This document shows positions 9,419 through 17,812 of a stretch of DNA of 64,000 nucleotides, piece by piece. The stretch spans positions 1 through 64,000 of the forward strand of contig NZ_MSRR01000008.1 in assembly GCF_001956585.1 (NCBI RefSeq). Reading direction: 5' to 3'. Numbering within the stretch: the first letter of the stretch is position 1; every line of letters begins with the position of its first letter. The translations under genes were made by a program, and so were the position numbers. The stretch comes from Actinomyces naeslundii (GTDB lineage Bacteria; Actinomycetota; Actinomycetes; Actinomycetales; Actinomycetaceae). A model generated the notes under the pieces. It did not search any database, was not told the origin of the DNA, and saw only the letters and a list, made by a program, of their open reading frames with translations.

Positions 9419-10001
9419 GAACGCCCAGGCTCTCGACGCGCTCGGCCCCCGGCAGCGCCACGAGCAGCGCCCCGGGCACCAGGAGCTTGGAGTGGCGCAC
9501 GCCCGAGCCGATGAGCACCGTGGCCCGGTCCGCCACGGCGCCGTCAATGAAGAGCCTCCAGTCCTCGGGCAGGCCGATCGGTGTGATCCCGCCGTACTCC
9601 ATGCCGCTCATCTCCACGGCCCGCCCCACCGGCAGGAACGAGGCCTTGCGCACGTCGATGCGCTTCTTGACGACGTGGTTGACGTCGGCGAAGTCGGTGG
9701 CGCGCACGACGCAGGCTGCGATGCGCTCCTGGCCGGTGCGCTTGCCGGCCACGAGCACGCAGTTCCCGGTCGCCTCGGGGTCCAGGGAGTAGTGCGCGTT
9801 AAGGGCATCGGTGTCGGAGTGGCTCGGGTCGATGGGGACCACCTGTGCCTGACGGGCCAGATCCGCGCCCTTGGGGGAGGAGACCTCCAGCGCTCGTAGC
9901 GCCGCGGCCACGGGCTCGGCGAGCAGGTCGGCACGATCCAGTGCCGGCTGCCAGCCGATCTCCGCGGCGAAGACCTCAGCCGGATCACGCAGCTCAGTCA
10001 T
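9408..10001 (-). CDS. YbaK/EbsC-family aminoacyl-tRNA deacylase
   Basis: 197 residues from the ATG at 9999-10001, which has GAGG about nine bases upstream; an in-frame ATG three codons earlier is also possible. The core (GNCVLVAGKRTGQERIAACVVRATDFADVNHVVKKRIDVRKASFLP) and GYGGITPIGLPEDW-like MEYGGITPIGLP match the YbaK/ProXp editing fold. The lysine of VVKKRI corresponds to the conserved catalytic-pocket lysine. Family members hydrolyse mischarged tRNAs such as Cys-tRNA-Pro or Ala-tRNA-Pro in trans. The exact substrate cannot be told from sequence. It starts five bases after the upstream GNAT gene ends, so the two are probably cotranscribed. Confidence 0.85.
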   Translation of the reverse strand: MTELRDPAEVFAAEIGWQPALDRADLLAEPVAAALRALEVSSPKGADLARQAQVVPIDPSHSDTDALNAHYSLDPEATGNCVLVAGKRTGQERIAACVVRATDFADVNHVVKKRIDVRKASFLPVGRAVEMSGMEYGGITPIGLPEDWRLFIDGAVADRATVLIGSGVRHSKLLVPGALLVALPGAERVESLGVRPA

Positions 10002-10006
10002 GCCTC

Positions 10007-10660
10007 TCATCCTCTCGACGACGTGGAGCGTCTCTCGATGCGCTCCACCAGACGGGCCTTGACCTCAGGCCACTGCTCAGGGGTCATGGCGAACATGGCC
10101 GTGTCGCGCGGGCGACCCTCCTCGCCGGGTGCCAGTGAGGGCTGCCAGGCGCGCAGGACTCCTTCGAAGGTCGCGCCCAGCGCCGCGATCGCGCCGCGAG
10201 CCACCTCGTTACGCGCATCGGTCTTGATATCCACGCGGTCCACGCCCCACTCCTCAAAAGCCTGCGTGAGCAGCAGGAGCTTGGCGGCCGGGTTTACGGC
10301 GGTGCCGCGAACAGCCGGCGAGAGCCATGAGGATCCGACTTCGACGGCGAAGAGCCTCCCGTCCGGCATCCATCGCGGCGTCAGGTAGGCGGTGTGCCCG
10401 ACGACTCGGCCGGAGGCGACCTCCACCTGCGCGAAAGGCGCGTAGGTGCCCGTATCCCGACGGGCCAGACTGCGAGCCACATAGTCCTCGACCGTCTCCG
10501 GCGCCGGAACCGTGGCGAATGGGCTGGTCGCGGCTGCCTCGGCGGCCTGCTGCAGTCCGGGGACGTGATCGGGCGTCAGCGGCTCCAGGCGCACGATGCT
10601 GCCGGTCAGTACGCCAGAAGACAGAACAGGGGGCGGAATGTGCGGTGGGGCCGAGCTCAT
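10007..10660 (-). CDS. GNAT-family N-acetyltransferase (RimJ/RimL type)
   Basis: 217 residues from the ATG at 10658-10660 (MSSAPPHIPPPV). The fold is visible as RLEPLTPDHVPGLQQAAEA at the start, the strand VVGHTAYLTPRW, and EVGSSWLSPAVRGTAVNPAAKLLLLTQAFEEWGVDRVDIKTDARNEVARGAIAALGATFEGVLR. The last is the usual beta-bulge and acetyl-CoA loop followed by the N-x-x-S/A-x-x-A-I helix of the RimJ/L group. The open frame extends upstream but without homology and across the divergent trmL start. It is cotranscribed with YbaK. The acceptor substrate is unknown. Confidence 0.87.
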   Translation of the reverse strand: MSSAPPHIPPPVLSSGVLTGSIVRLEPLTPDHVPGLQQAAEAAATSPFATVPAPETVEDYVARSLARRDTGTYAPFAQVEVASGRVVGHTAYLTPRWMPDGRLFAVEVGSSWLSPAVRGTAVNPAAKLLLLTQAFEEWGVDRVDIKTDARNEVARGAIAALGATFEGVLRAWQPSLAPGEEGRPRDTAMFAMTPEQWPEVKARLVERIERRSTSSRG

Positions 10661-10727
10661 GCCCCGATCATGGCAGCCGCGGCACAGTCGCCGCCGAGTT
10701 GCTTCAGCATGTGGTCTCATTGTCCCC

Positions 10728-11186
10728 GTGCTGCACGTCATCTTCTTCTCTCCGCGCATCCCGGGCAACACCGGGGCCGCGATCCGCCTGAGCGCCAATA
10801 CCGGCTCCATGCTCCATCTCGTGGACCCCCTGTTCGACATGGACGACGCCAAGCTGCGCCGCGCCGGCCTGGACTACCACGACCTGGCCAACACGCGCGT
10901 CCACGCCACCTGGCAGGAGTGCCTGGAGCAGGTCCCCGGGCGCATCTTCGCCTTCACCTCCCACACCGAGCGCCTCTACACCCAGGTCGACTGGCGTGAC
11001 GACGACGCCCTTCTGTTCGGCCCCGAGCCCACCGGCCTGCCCCAAGAGATCCTCGACCACCCGAGGGTGAGCGCCCACCTGCGCATCCCCATGGTGGAGG
11101 GAAACCGCTCCCTCAACCTCGCCAACTCCGCCGCCATCGGCCTGTACGAGGCCTGGCGGTCCCTGGGCTTTGCCGGTGGGGCCTGA
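10728..11186 (+). CDS. trmL: tRNA (cytidine(34)-2'-O)-methyltransferase
   Basis: 152 residues from GTG at 10728, typical for the SPOUT-fold TrmL, which methylates the wobble ribose of tRNA-Leu. The SPOUT knot motifs are clear: FFSPRIPGNTGAAIRL near the N-terminus, LLFGPEPTGLPQEIL in the middle, and RIPMVEGNRSLNLANSAAIGLYEAWR at the end, with the N-x-S-x-N-x-A signature of SAM binding. Upstream in-frame starts lie inside the divergent GNAT gene and lack homology. The gene is divergent from the GNAT gene and converges on the SDR. Confidence 0.93.
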   Translation: MLHVIFFSPRIPGNTGAAIRLSANTGSMLHLVDPLFDMDDAKLRRAGLDYHDLANTRVHATWQECLEQVPGRIFAFTSHTERLYTQVDWRDDDALLFGPEPTGLPQEILDHPRVSAHLRIPMVEGNRSLNLANSAAIGLYEAWRSLGFAGGA

Positions 11187-11205
11187 GCCCCTGCCTCAGC
11201 CCTTC

Positions 11206-12069
11206 TCAGAGCATGCCGGCGGGGCGGATCGCCAGGTCCTCCACGACCGCGTCCATCGGGGTGTCCACGGCCAGGCGCACGGCCGCGGCTACCGACTGCG
11301 GCGCCATATGGTCCGCAGCCCGGTAGGCGGGAGTGGCCATGATTCCCTCAGCGCGCAGGCGTGCCGCGTTGAAGGCCTGCAGCCGCTCCTGCATGGGGGT
11401 GTCCACTCGGCCCGGGTAGATCGAGGTCACCCGCACCTTGCCCGCCTCCTCCTGGCGCAGCGTGTCGGCGAAGGATTTCAGCCCCGCCTTGGAGGCGGAG
11501 TAGAGGGCGTTGCCCGAGCGCGGGTTCACTCCGGCGCCGGAGTTGATGAACACCGTCAGCCCGCGGGCCTCCCGCAGTGCGGGCAGTAGCAGATTCGTCA
11601 GGTACGCCGCCGCCACCAGGTTGAGGTTCAGCACCGCGCGCCAGCGCGTGGGCGTGATCTTGTCGACCGCACCAGGGGCCTCCATGCCGGCGCTGTGCAC
11701 CAGCACGTCGAGGCTCTCGATGTCGATCCGGTTGATCAGTCTGGCCAGGGCCGTGTCGTCGGTCAGGTCGACCGGGCAGATAAGGACTGCGGTCTGAGAC
11801 TCCTCCTCCAGGGCGAGTGCCAGCTCCTCAAGGTCGTTGATGGAGCGGGCCAGCAGGATGAGGTTGTGGTCCCGTGCCAGGTCCCTGGCCACGGCCAGGC
11901 CGATCCCGGAGGTCGCTCCGGTGATCAGGGCGATAGGGCGGCGCTGGTGGCGGCCGGAGCCTGCACGGGTGAAGCCGTGAGCGGGGGTGAAGGGGGCGGA
12001 CTCCCCCTGTCGACGACGTCGGCCCGACTTGGAGGTCGCGGCGTCGACCTGGGCGATCTGTGGGCTCAC
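11206..12069 (-). CDS. Short-chain dehydrogenase/reductase
   Basis: 287 residues from GTG at 12067-12069, which overlaps the stop of the upstream PEBP gene as GTGA. A ~50-residue basic, low-complexity leader (KSGRRRRQG) precedes the Rossmann core PIALITGATSGIGLAVARDL. Further motifs are VHSAGMEAPG (NNAG position, here HSAG), the catalytic INSGAGVN serine with YSASKAG (Tyr and Lys), and YPGRVDTPM. Substrate is unknown. NADP(H) preference is not clear. The overlap shows translational coupling to the PEBP protein. The leader might be non-native if translation begins later. Confidence 0.85.
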   Translation of the reverse strand: MSPQIAQVDAATSKSGRRRRQGESAPFTPAHGFTRAGSGRHQRRPIALITGATSGIGLAVARDLARDHNLILLARSINDLEELALALEEESQTAVLICPVDLTDDTALARLINRIDIESLDVLVHSAGMEAPGAVDKITPTRWRAVLNLNLVAAAYLTNLLLPALREARGLTVFINSGAGVNPRSGNALYSASKAGLKSFADTLRQEEAGKVRVTSIYPGRVDTPMQERLQAFNAARLRAEGIMATPAYRAADHMAPQSVAAAVRLAVDTPMDAVVEDLAIRPAGML

Positions 12070-12641
12070 TTGCCGTCCCTGAGGAAGACGGCGGCCCCGG
12101 GCTCCCCGGGCACGGAGTAGGTGGCGGTGAGCGTGGCCCGGGCGATGCAGTGCGGGGCCAAGGTGAATGCGGCCTTGGCGGGACTGGCCTCGTCGTCCAG
12201 GCCCAGGGTGTCCACGTCCAGGGCGGAGACGGTGAAGACGTAGCGGTGGTCGCCGTCGCCCGCAGGCGGGTAGGGGCCGAACCAGGCATGGTCTCCCGAG
12301 TCTCCGGCCAGGTGGAAGGCGGCGCCGTCGAGCTGAAGATCGCTGGCCCCCGCACCCCGCTCCAGCGAGGTGACCGAGGCGTCCAGGTCCACGATGGTCC
12401 AGTGCCACCAGCCCGACATGGTGGGAGCGTCCGGGTCGAAGCAGGACACGACGAAGGACTGCGTCTGCTCGGGGAATCCCGACCAGCTCAGGGCCGGGGA
12501 GACATTGTCGTGGACGCCGGTGAAGATGTCCGGGATCCGTCCCTGCTCTGTCAGATCCGCAGAGGTCAGGGTGAAGGTGGGGGCCGTGGGCAGGAGGCCG
12601 GTAGGGGCCGGCGGGCGAGGGCGAGTGAGGTCGGCTGTCAT
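12066..12641 (-). CDS. YbhB/YbcL-family Raf kinase inhibitor-like (PEBP) protein
   Basis: 191 residues starting at the ATG 12639-12641, eight bases after GGAGG. PEBP hallmarks are present: PALSWSGFPEQTQSFVVSCFDPDAPTMSGWWHWTIVDL (the D-P-D-A-P and H-W ligand-pocket motifs), WFGPYPPAGDGDHRYVFTVSALD, and a C-terminal helix. Bacterial members are small cytosolic proteins with a poorly defined anion-binding pocket and no established enzyme activity. The first ~25 residues are proline-rich and variable. It is the first gene of a two-gene unit with the SDR. Confidence 0.9.
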   Translation of the reverse strand: MTADLTRPRPPAPTGLLPTAPTFTLTSADLTEQGRIPDIFTGVHDNVSPALSWSGFPEQTQSFVVSCFDPDAPTMSGWWHWTIVDLDASVTSLERGAGASDLQLDGAAFHLAGDSGDHAWFGPYPPAGDGDHRYVFTVSALDVDTLGLDDEASPAKAAFTLAPHCIARATLTATYSVPGEPGAAVFLRDGK

Positions 12642-12842
12642 AGGTGTACCTCCAGGCAGGTGATGGATAGAGGCGGTGGCCTTCCATGAGGGCACGACCA
12701 CAACTGTAGACGGCCCTCAGCGAACCCGTCCCTGTGGATCTCCTGAGGACGGGTCAACGAAGTCTGTCACTGCCTCGAGGGCGCATTGTTGCCGGGTGTC
12801 CTGATTGATGTCACACCGGGGCGCTATCCTGAATCCCGTCCG

Positions 12843-12858
12843 TCGAACGCATGTTCAA
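12843..12858 (+). promoter_or_regulatory. LexA-binding SOS box of imuA'-imuB
   Basis: TCGAAC-GCAT-GTTCAA matches the actinobacterial LexA consensus TCGAAC-N4-GTTCGA at 11 of 12 positions. It lies 16 bases before the imuA' start codon and just downstream of a plausible -10 (TATCCT, 12825-12830), where a bound repressor would block transcription. Confidence 0.85.
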
Positions 12859-12874
12859 TCTGAAGGGAGGTGTC

Positions 12875-13786
12875 ATGAAAGCCGTGACCATGCGCGCACC
12901 GGTAGGAGCCCGGGATCGTCTTGCCCAGGCCCGCCTCGCCCTGAGGCTGGCTGAGGAACGCACCGGACTGCGTGACTCAGCGGCCCTGGAGGTGCAGCGC
13001 GCCGTCTCCTCGGCAACAACCAGCACGTCAAGGGGAGCCGCGACTGCTGCGGCCAGCCCGCCTCAGACGGCGTCCCTCACGGGGCTCGCGACCACGCAGG
13101 ACTCGGGTGTGCTCAACCTGCAAGGATCCGCCACCCTCCTCCTGGCCGCCCTCGCCCTGCGCCAGGGAAGTGTCGGTTGGTGCGCCGTCGTCGGGGGAGA
13201 CGAGCTGGGCTGGTGCGCGGCCGCCGAGGTCGGCCTCGACCTCAACCGGGTCCTGACCGTTCCGGCATCAGTCCTTGACGACGCCTCCGCCCTGACCGTC
13301 GTCTCCGCCCTGCTCGACGGCGTCGGCACTCTCCTCATCGGCGCCCCTGTCGCCGAGCGCCTACGACCCCAGCACCGCAGACGCCTGCTGGCCCGGGCGC
13401 GTGAACGCGGCTGCCTCATCCTGACTCCTGCCCCCTGGGAAGGGGCCCGCACTCTCCAGGCCGACACCTTGACCCCTGACACCGGAACCATGGATGCATC
13501 CCCCGTACAGGTCCTGGTGGAGTACCCCGTGGAGCCCTCGATGGAACCCTCTACCGACAGCGTCGTCATCCCCATCGGGCGAAGGGCCGCAGCAAGCCTT
13601 CCGGCGCAAGCCATGGAGATGCCGGCCGGATACCTGCGCCGCCTCGGCTGGACACTGACCGACGCTCAGCGCCCACAGACCGCAACCACCGGCAACCTGA
13701 CGCTCTTCCTGTCCGCCGACGGCCTGCAGGCCGGCTCCCGCATCGATACCCAAACCTCCCCCAGGCTGCAGGAGGCAGTCGGATGA
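12875..13786 (+). CDS. imuA': ImuA'-like mutasome protein
   Basis: 303 residues from ATG at 12875, five bases after GGGAGG; the ATG at 12851 lies inside the LexA box and is not credible. ImuA' is a non-canonical RecA-related protein that joins ImuB and DnaE2 in actinobacterial damage-induced mutagenesis. Features match: an N-terminal helical region (ARLALRLAEERTG), a RecA-like core (LLLAALALRQGSVGWCAVVGGDELGWCAAAEVGLDLNRVLTV) without a Walker A lysine, and a proline- and Ser-rich C-terminal region after residue 190. It overlaps imuB by four bases (ATGA). The assignment rests mainly on the LexA box and imuB, since the sequence itself is divergent. Confidence 0.82.
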   Translation: MKAVTMRAPVGARDRLAQARLALRLAEERTGLRDSAALEVQRAVSSATTSTSRGAATAAASPPQTASLTGLATTQDSGVLNLQGSATLLLAALALRQGSVGWCAVVGGDELGWCAAAEVGLDLNRVLTVPASVLDDASALTVVSALLDGVGTLLIGAPVAERLRPQHRRRLLARARERGCLILTPAPWEGARTLQADTLTPDTGTMDASPVQVLVEYPVEPSMEPSTDSVVIPIGRRAAASLPAQAMEMPAGYLRRLGWTLTDAQRPQTATTGNLTLFLSADGLQAGSRIDTQTSPRLQEAVG

Positions 13787-15480
13787 GTCGGCCGCAACCG
13801 AACCGGCCGCCCGGACCGCCGGCCTCCCGGCTCGTGGCCATCTGGGTCCCCGACTGGCCCGTCGTCGCCCTCACCCTCGATGCCCGCCGGCAGCGCCGCC
13901 ACCACCGTGCACGTCCAGGGGGCATCCACCTACCGGATCCGGCCACCGAGCCCGTCGCCGTCGTCGGCGCTCGCGGAGTCCTCGCCGCCTCCGCCCCTGC
14001 TCGCAGCGCCGGCATCACCACGGGCATGCGCCTGCGCACCGCCCGATCCCTGTGCCCTGGGCTCATCGTCCTGCATCCCCAGGAGGAACGCGAGGCCCGT
14101 GCCTTCGAAACCGTCATGGAGGCCCTGACCTCCCTCCTGGCAGACCCCATCGTGGCCCGCCCCGGACTGGCCTTGTCCGGAGCCAAAGGACCCTCCGCCT
14201 GGGCTGGTGGAGAAGATGTCCTCGCCGCAGCCCTCGTCGAGGCCGTCGCCCAGGAGGCCGACGTCGAGTGCCAGGTCGGTATCGCCGACTCCCTGTCCGG
14301 AGCGGTTCTGGCCGCCCGCCAAGGGATCATCGTCGAACCGGGACGGACCCCCGACTTCCTCGCCCCCTGGCCCCTGGACTCGCTCCTGGCCTGCCTGTCC
14401 CTCAGGCGCCTGCGACGTGACGCCCGCCCCCTGCTGGAGACCTTCGCCCGACTCGGACTGCGCACCCTGGCGGACCTGGCCTCCCTGCCCAGAAAAGACG
14501 TCGCCGCCCGCTTCGGCCCCATGGGAGAACAGCTCCATCGCCTGGCCGCCGGCACCCACCACGAGGCCCCTGCCATGACCCGGCCGGCCCAGGACATCGT
14601 CGTCACCTCCACCCTCGACCCGCCCGTGGAACGTGCGGACACCGCCGCCTTCGCTGCCCGACACCTCGCCGAGACCCTGGCGGCCCGGCTCCTGTCAGAA
14701 GGCCTCGCCGTCGGACGCCTCGCTATTGAGGCCCGCTGCGCCGACGGCGCCGAGCTGGTCCGTACCTGGATGCTGGAGACCACCCCCACCACCGCAGAGC
14801 TCACCGACCGTGTGCGTTGGCAGCTCGAGGGCTGGCTCTCCGGACGCTCCGGGCGCCCACCCTCCTCCGGGCTGACCCACCTGAGCCTGACGGCCCTCGA
14901 GCTGAGCCCCGCCACAGCAGCCCAGGCAGGGCTGTGGCAGGCGCCTGGCCAACAGGATGAGGCTCGGGCCCGCCGCGCCGCCGAGCGCGTGGAGTCCCTC
15001 ATTGGGACCGGCACCGTCCAGGTCCCCAGGATCGATCCCGGACGCGACCCGCGCTCGCGGGTGCGCATGGTTCCCTGGGGGGAGGAGTACGCGGGTGAGT
15101 CCGGCGGTGACGGCTCGGCCCCCTGGAGCGGCGCCCTGCCCGAGCCCTCGCCCTCCATCGTCCTGCTCCGGCCGGTCCCCGTACGTCTCACCGATATCCA
15201 AGGGCGCGAGCTCGGTGTCGACATCCACGGTCAGCTCGACGGCGTCCCCGGCTTCCTGAGCATTGGTGACGGCGTGGTCGATAGTGCTGTCAGTGCTGTT
15301 GCTGGTGAGGTCAGGATGGAGTCCGTGCTCCTGTGGGCCGGCCCCTGGCCGGTCGACGAGGGCTGGTGGGCTCCGCAGGGGCCCTCGCGTCGCGCCTACC
15401 TCCAGGTGGTCACCGACGTCGGGCCGCCCCGCCTGCTGGTGCGTTCAGGCGGATGGTGGCTCGATGCCGTGTACTCCTGA
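13783..15480 (+). CDS. imuB: ImuB, inactive Y-family polymerase and mutasome hub
   Basis: 565 residues. The start LVAIWVPDWPVVALTLDARR is the ImuB version of the Y-family motif in which the catalytic D-x-D is lost. PVAVVGARGVLAASAPARSAGITTGMRLRTARSLCPGL and GIADSLSGAVLAARQG match the palm and finger regions. The helix-hairpin segment LETFARLGLRTLADLASLP follows. AQAGLW near residue 380 lies where mycobacterial ImuB carries its beta-clamp-binding motif. ImuB bridges DnaE2 to the clamp for translesion synthesis. It is cotranscribed with imuA' under the LexA box. The partner dnaE2 is in a separate unit at 24.5 kb. Confidence 0.9.
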   Translation: MSRPQPNRPPGPPASRLVAIWVPDWPVVALTLDARRQRRHHRARPGGIHLPDPATEPVAVVGARGVLAASAPARSAGITTGMRLRTARSLCPGLIVLHPQEEREARAFETVMEALTSLLADPIVARPGLALSGAKGPSAWAGGEDVLAAALVEAVAQEADVECQVGIADSLSGAVLAARQGIIVEPGRTPDFLAPWPLDSLLACLSLRRLRRDARPLLETFARLGLRTLADLASLPRKDVAARFGPMGEQLHRLAAGTHHEAPAMTRPAQDIVVTSTLDPPVERADTAAFAARHLAETLAARLLSEGLAVGRLAIEARCADGAELVRTWMLETTPTTAELTDRVRWQLEGWLSGRSGRPPSSGLTHLSLTALELSPATAAQAGLWQAPGQQDEARARRAAERVESLIGTGTVQVPRIDPGRDPRSRVRMVPWGEEYAGESGGDGSAPWSGALPEPSPSIVLLRPVPVRLTDIQGRELGVDIHGQLDGVPGFLSIGDGVVDSAVSAVAGEVRMESVLLWAGPWPVDEGWWAPQGPSRRAYLQVVTDVGPPRLLVRSGGWWLDAVYS

Positions 15481-15509
15481 CGCTGTACCGGCTGGTTCGC
15501 CTGCGACAA

Positions 15510-16187
15510 TCAGACCGGGCGTCGTCGTCCCTGCAGCCACAGAAGCGCCAATGTCACCAGGCACAGCCAGGCCAGTCCCAGGGACCAGCCGGCCAGGACG
15601 TCGGTCATCCAGTGGTAGCCCAGGTAGACGCGGGAGACGCCCACCAGGAGGGTCGCTCCTGCCGCTGCCATGATCGCCAGTGCCCGGTACAGGGATGCCG
15701 CCGTGGTCATCAGGACCATCCCCGCCAGCAGGCCCGCGAAGACGGCCGTGTTGAAGGAGTGCCCCGAGGGGAAGGACGTGGTTGAGGCGGGGAAGCCCAG
15801 AAGGGTGTCGGTCGAGGGGCGTGCTCGCCCGAAGACCTCTTTGAGAACCACCGTCAGCAGGCTGGAGCCGAGCATCGTTACAGTCAGGACCAGGGCGCGC
15901 ACACGGTGCCCCCGCATGAGCAGGAGGGAGGCGCAGATCGCGGTCAGGACCGTCAGTCCCACGGTGGAGCCAAGAACGGTGAACACCTGCATGACGATGG
16001 TCAGAGCCGGGTGGCGTTCATCCACGGCCCTGGTGGTGACACCTTGGTCATAAGGCGCCAGCCCTGTTCCGGCGCTCGTGGTCAGGGCCAGCCAGGTGAA
16101 GACCGACAGCGTGGTGACGGCGGTCACGGCCAGCGCGCAGGCACGTCTGGTGCGCCAGGTGTCGGGCAGGTGGTCGAGTGAGAGCAT
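15510..16187 (-). CDS. PAP2-family phosphatase, integral membrane
   Basis: 225 residues from the ATG at 16185-16187; the frame is open back to 16286, and the start is uncertain because no clear ribosome site is seen. The three PAP2 motifs are complete: KEVFGRARPS, SFPSGHSFNTAV and SRVYLGYHWMTDVLAG, which supply the catalytic His and Arg residues. About five or six transmembrane segments surround them. Such enzymes dephosphorylate undecaprenyl pyrophosphate or phosphatidic acid at the membrane outer face; the substrate here is not determined. It is convergent with imuB and divergent from tdk. Confidence 0.88.
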   Translation of the reverse strand: MLSLDHLPDTWRTRRACALAVTAVTTLSVFTWLALTTSAGTGLAPYDQGVTTRAVDERHPALTIVMQVFTVLGSTVGLTVLTAICASLLLMRGHRVRALVLTVTMLGSSLLTVVLKEVFGRARPSTDTLLGFPASTTSFPSGHSFNTAVFAGLLAGMVLMTTAASLYRALAIMAAAGATLLVGVSRVYLGYHWMTDVLAGWSLGLAWLCLVTLALLWLQGRRRPV

Positions 16188-16324
16188 GAGCGCGAGGTTA
16201 TCGGCGACAGTCAGGGTGAGGCTATGTGTGCGCCATGGGCCGGCTGAGTGGTATTGCCAGCGACCAGGACGTTCGGCGGGTAGCATCCGGCCCGAGTGTC
16301 CACACCCCGGCCAGGAGGACCCGC

Positions 16325-16972
16325 GTGGCCAAGCTCTACTTCCGCTACGGCGCCATGAACTCCGGTAAGTCCACGGGGCTGCTCCAGACCGCCTACAACT
16401 ACGAGGAGCGCGGTCAGCGAGTCCTGCTCATCAAGGCGGTGGTCGACACCAAGGGCGAGGACTCAGTCGTCTCCCGGCTCGGGGTGTCGCGTCGTGTCGA
16501 CCTCCTCGTCGATGCCGACGACGACCTGCGCGCCCTGGTACGCCAGCGGGCCCTGGCCGGTGCGCAGCCCGTCTGTGGTGCGGGTGGTGCTCAGCGGGAG
16601 GCTGTGTCCCTGCGAGAGGTTCTTGACTGTGTGCTCATCGACGAGGCCCAGTTCCTCACGGCCCTTCAGGTGGACCAGCTCATGGAGATCGCGCTGATCG
16701 ACGACGTGCCCGTCCTGGCTTACGGGATCCGTACCGACTTCCGCACGGTCAGCTTCCCAGGGTCGCGGAGGCTGCTGGAGATCGCCCATTCCCTGGAGGA
16801 GCTGAAGACCATCTGCCGCTGCGGACGCAAGGCCATCTTCAATGCCCGCAAGGTGGGGGAGTCCTTCGTCTTCGACGGTGATCAGGTGGCCATCGACTCC
16901 GGGGAGGTCACCTATGAGTCGCTGTGCGGCAAGTGCTACCTCGCTGCCGGTGGGAGGCTATCCGGCCAGTGA
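16325..16972 (+). CDS. tdk: Thymidine kinase, type II
   Basis: 215 residues from GTG at 16325 with AGGAGG seven bases upstream. It phosphorylates thymidine to dTMP in the salvage pathway. Walker A is FRYGAMNSGKST, and the conserved DEAQF carries the Walker B/catalytic acid. The lasso region contains ICRCGRKAIFNARKV and YESLCGKCY, the four-Cys zinc site of type II enzymes. Feedback control by dTTP is known for the family. The product ends just before two CTTGTA-N10-TACAAG sites that belong to the next operon. Confidence 0.95.
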   Translation: MAKLYFRYGAMNSGKSTGLLQTAYNYEERGQRVLLIKAVVDTKGEDSVVSRLGVSRRVDLLVDADDDLRALVRQRALAGAQPVCGAGGAQREAVSLREVLDCVLIDEAQFLTALQVDQLMEIALIDDVPVLAYGIRTDFRTVSFPGSRRLLEIAHSLEELKTICRCGRKAIFNARKVGESFVFDGDQVAIDSGEVTYESLCGKCYLAAGGRLSGQ

Positions 16973-16991
16973 GCCGGGCTCCGGGACTGTG

Positions 16992-17013
16992 CTTGTACTG
17001 GCGCGAGTACAAG
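16992..17013. promoter_or_regulatory. Operator 1 of the SatD operon (CTTGTA-N10-TACAAG)
   Basis: Inverted repeat CTTGTA, ten-base spacer, TACAAG, with the inner pair extended to CTTGTACT/AGTACAAG (eight-base arms around GGCGCG). The same arms and spacing recur 76 bases downstream. This suggests a dimeric repressor or activator. The regulator is not encoded in the adjoining genes. Confidence 0.6.
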
Positions 17014-17067
17014 GCCGACTGAGCGAGGCTGTGGGTAGCGGGGGACAACAGCCATTCCGAGATATCC

Positions 17068-17089
17068 CTTGTATTCGATGTATTACAAG
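17068..17089. promoter_or_regulatory. Operator 2 of the SatD operon (CTTGTA-N10-TACAAG)
   Basis: A second copy with identical six-base arms and the same ten-base spacing but a different, AT-richer spacer. It ends 15 bases before the SatD start codon, so binding would overlap the promoter or transcript start. The spacing of 76 bp between copies allows looping or cooperative binding. Confidence 0.65.
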
Positions 17090-17104
17090 CGTTATCGTGA
17101 AACT

Positions 17105-17812
17105 GTGAATGTCTCCTACGCGCTCATCGCAGATATCGTCCGCTCCCGCGAGCTGCCTGACCGCAGGCGGGCTCAGCAGGTCATCTATGAGGCCCTGGAG
17201 CGCGCTGCCGAAGGCCTGGCGTTGACGCAGTCCCCATACGCCACGGTCGGCGACGAGCTGCAGGCGGTCTCGGCGACCCTCCCCGATGCTCTCGCTCTCA
17301 CGCTGCGCACGCACCTGCTCCTGCCTGAAGGGCTCGGCCTGCGCTTTGGCGTCGGCGCCGGAGTGATCTCTGAGGTCGAAGGCGCGGTGGGAGGCGGTTC
17401 CGACGGCGCGGCTGCGCGTCCTATCCAGGACGGCTCGGCATGGTGGGCTGCACGTGAGGCGATCGAGAGGGCTCACGCTCTTCAGGATGAAGGCAGGTCC
17501 TTCATTCGCACCTGGCTGCGTATCCACCCGGATGCGGTTAGTGGATCAGGAGGGGGGAGGGGGGAGCGTGAGGGGCTCGTCAATTCTGTGCTGATCCTGC
17601 GCGACCAGACAGTGTTCCGTTTTCAACCGCGTCAGCGTCGCATGATGGCCGGACTTCTCATGGGGGCGACCCAGGTCGAGGTTGCCCGTCAGGAGAAGGT
17701 GAGTCAGCAGGCCGTGTCTGAGTTCGCTCGTGGTGCTGGATCCTCCCTGCTGGAGGTTCAAAAGATCTTCGACGGAGTGACTGCGTGGAGTGGTGGAGGT
17801 GACGGCGAATGA
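17105..17812 (+). CDS. SatD-family protein
   Basis: 235 residues from GTG at 17105 (VNVSYALIADIVRSREL). The opening matches SatD proteins, which begin with a short Y-x-x-I-x-x-D-I-x-x-S-R/K segment, and TVGDELQAV with LRFGVGAG matches the following core. The C-terminal part (RQRRMMAGLLMGATQVEVARQEKVSQQAVSEFARG) is a helix-turn-helix, as in the DNA-binding end of this family. SatD was named from an acid-tolerance locus of streptococci, but its biochemical function is unclear. It overlaps the next gene by four bases (ATGA). Two operators lie upstream. Confidence 0.8.
   Translation: MNVSYALIADIVRSRELPDRRRAQQVIYEALERAAEGLALTQSPYATVGDELQAVSATLPDALALTLRTHLLLPEGLGLRFGVGAGVISEVEGAVGGGSDGAAARPIQDGSAWWAAREAIERAHALQDEGRSFIRTWLRIHPDAVSGSGGGRGEREGLVNSVLILRDQTVFRFQPRQRRMMAGLLMGATQVEVARQEKVSQQAVSEFARGAGSSLLEVQKIFDGVTAWSGGGDGE

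Noticed and set aside
7931-9547. 538-residue open frame antisense to the flavoenzyme
   Set aside because: Low-complexity translation, no homology, lies wholly opposite a well-supported gene.
12851-12874. ATG 12851 as the imuA' start
   Set aside because: It lies inside the LexA box and ahead of the ribosome site used by 12875.
13566-15224. 552-residue open frame antisense to imuB
   Set aside because: Ser/Arg-rich, typical of an antisense frame in GC-rich DNA.
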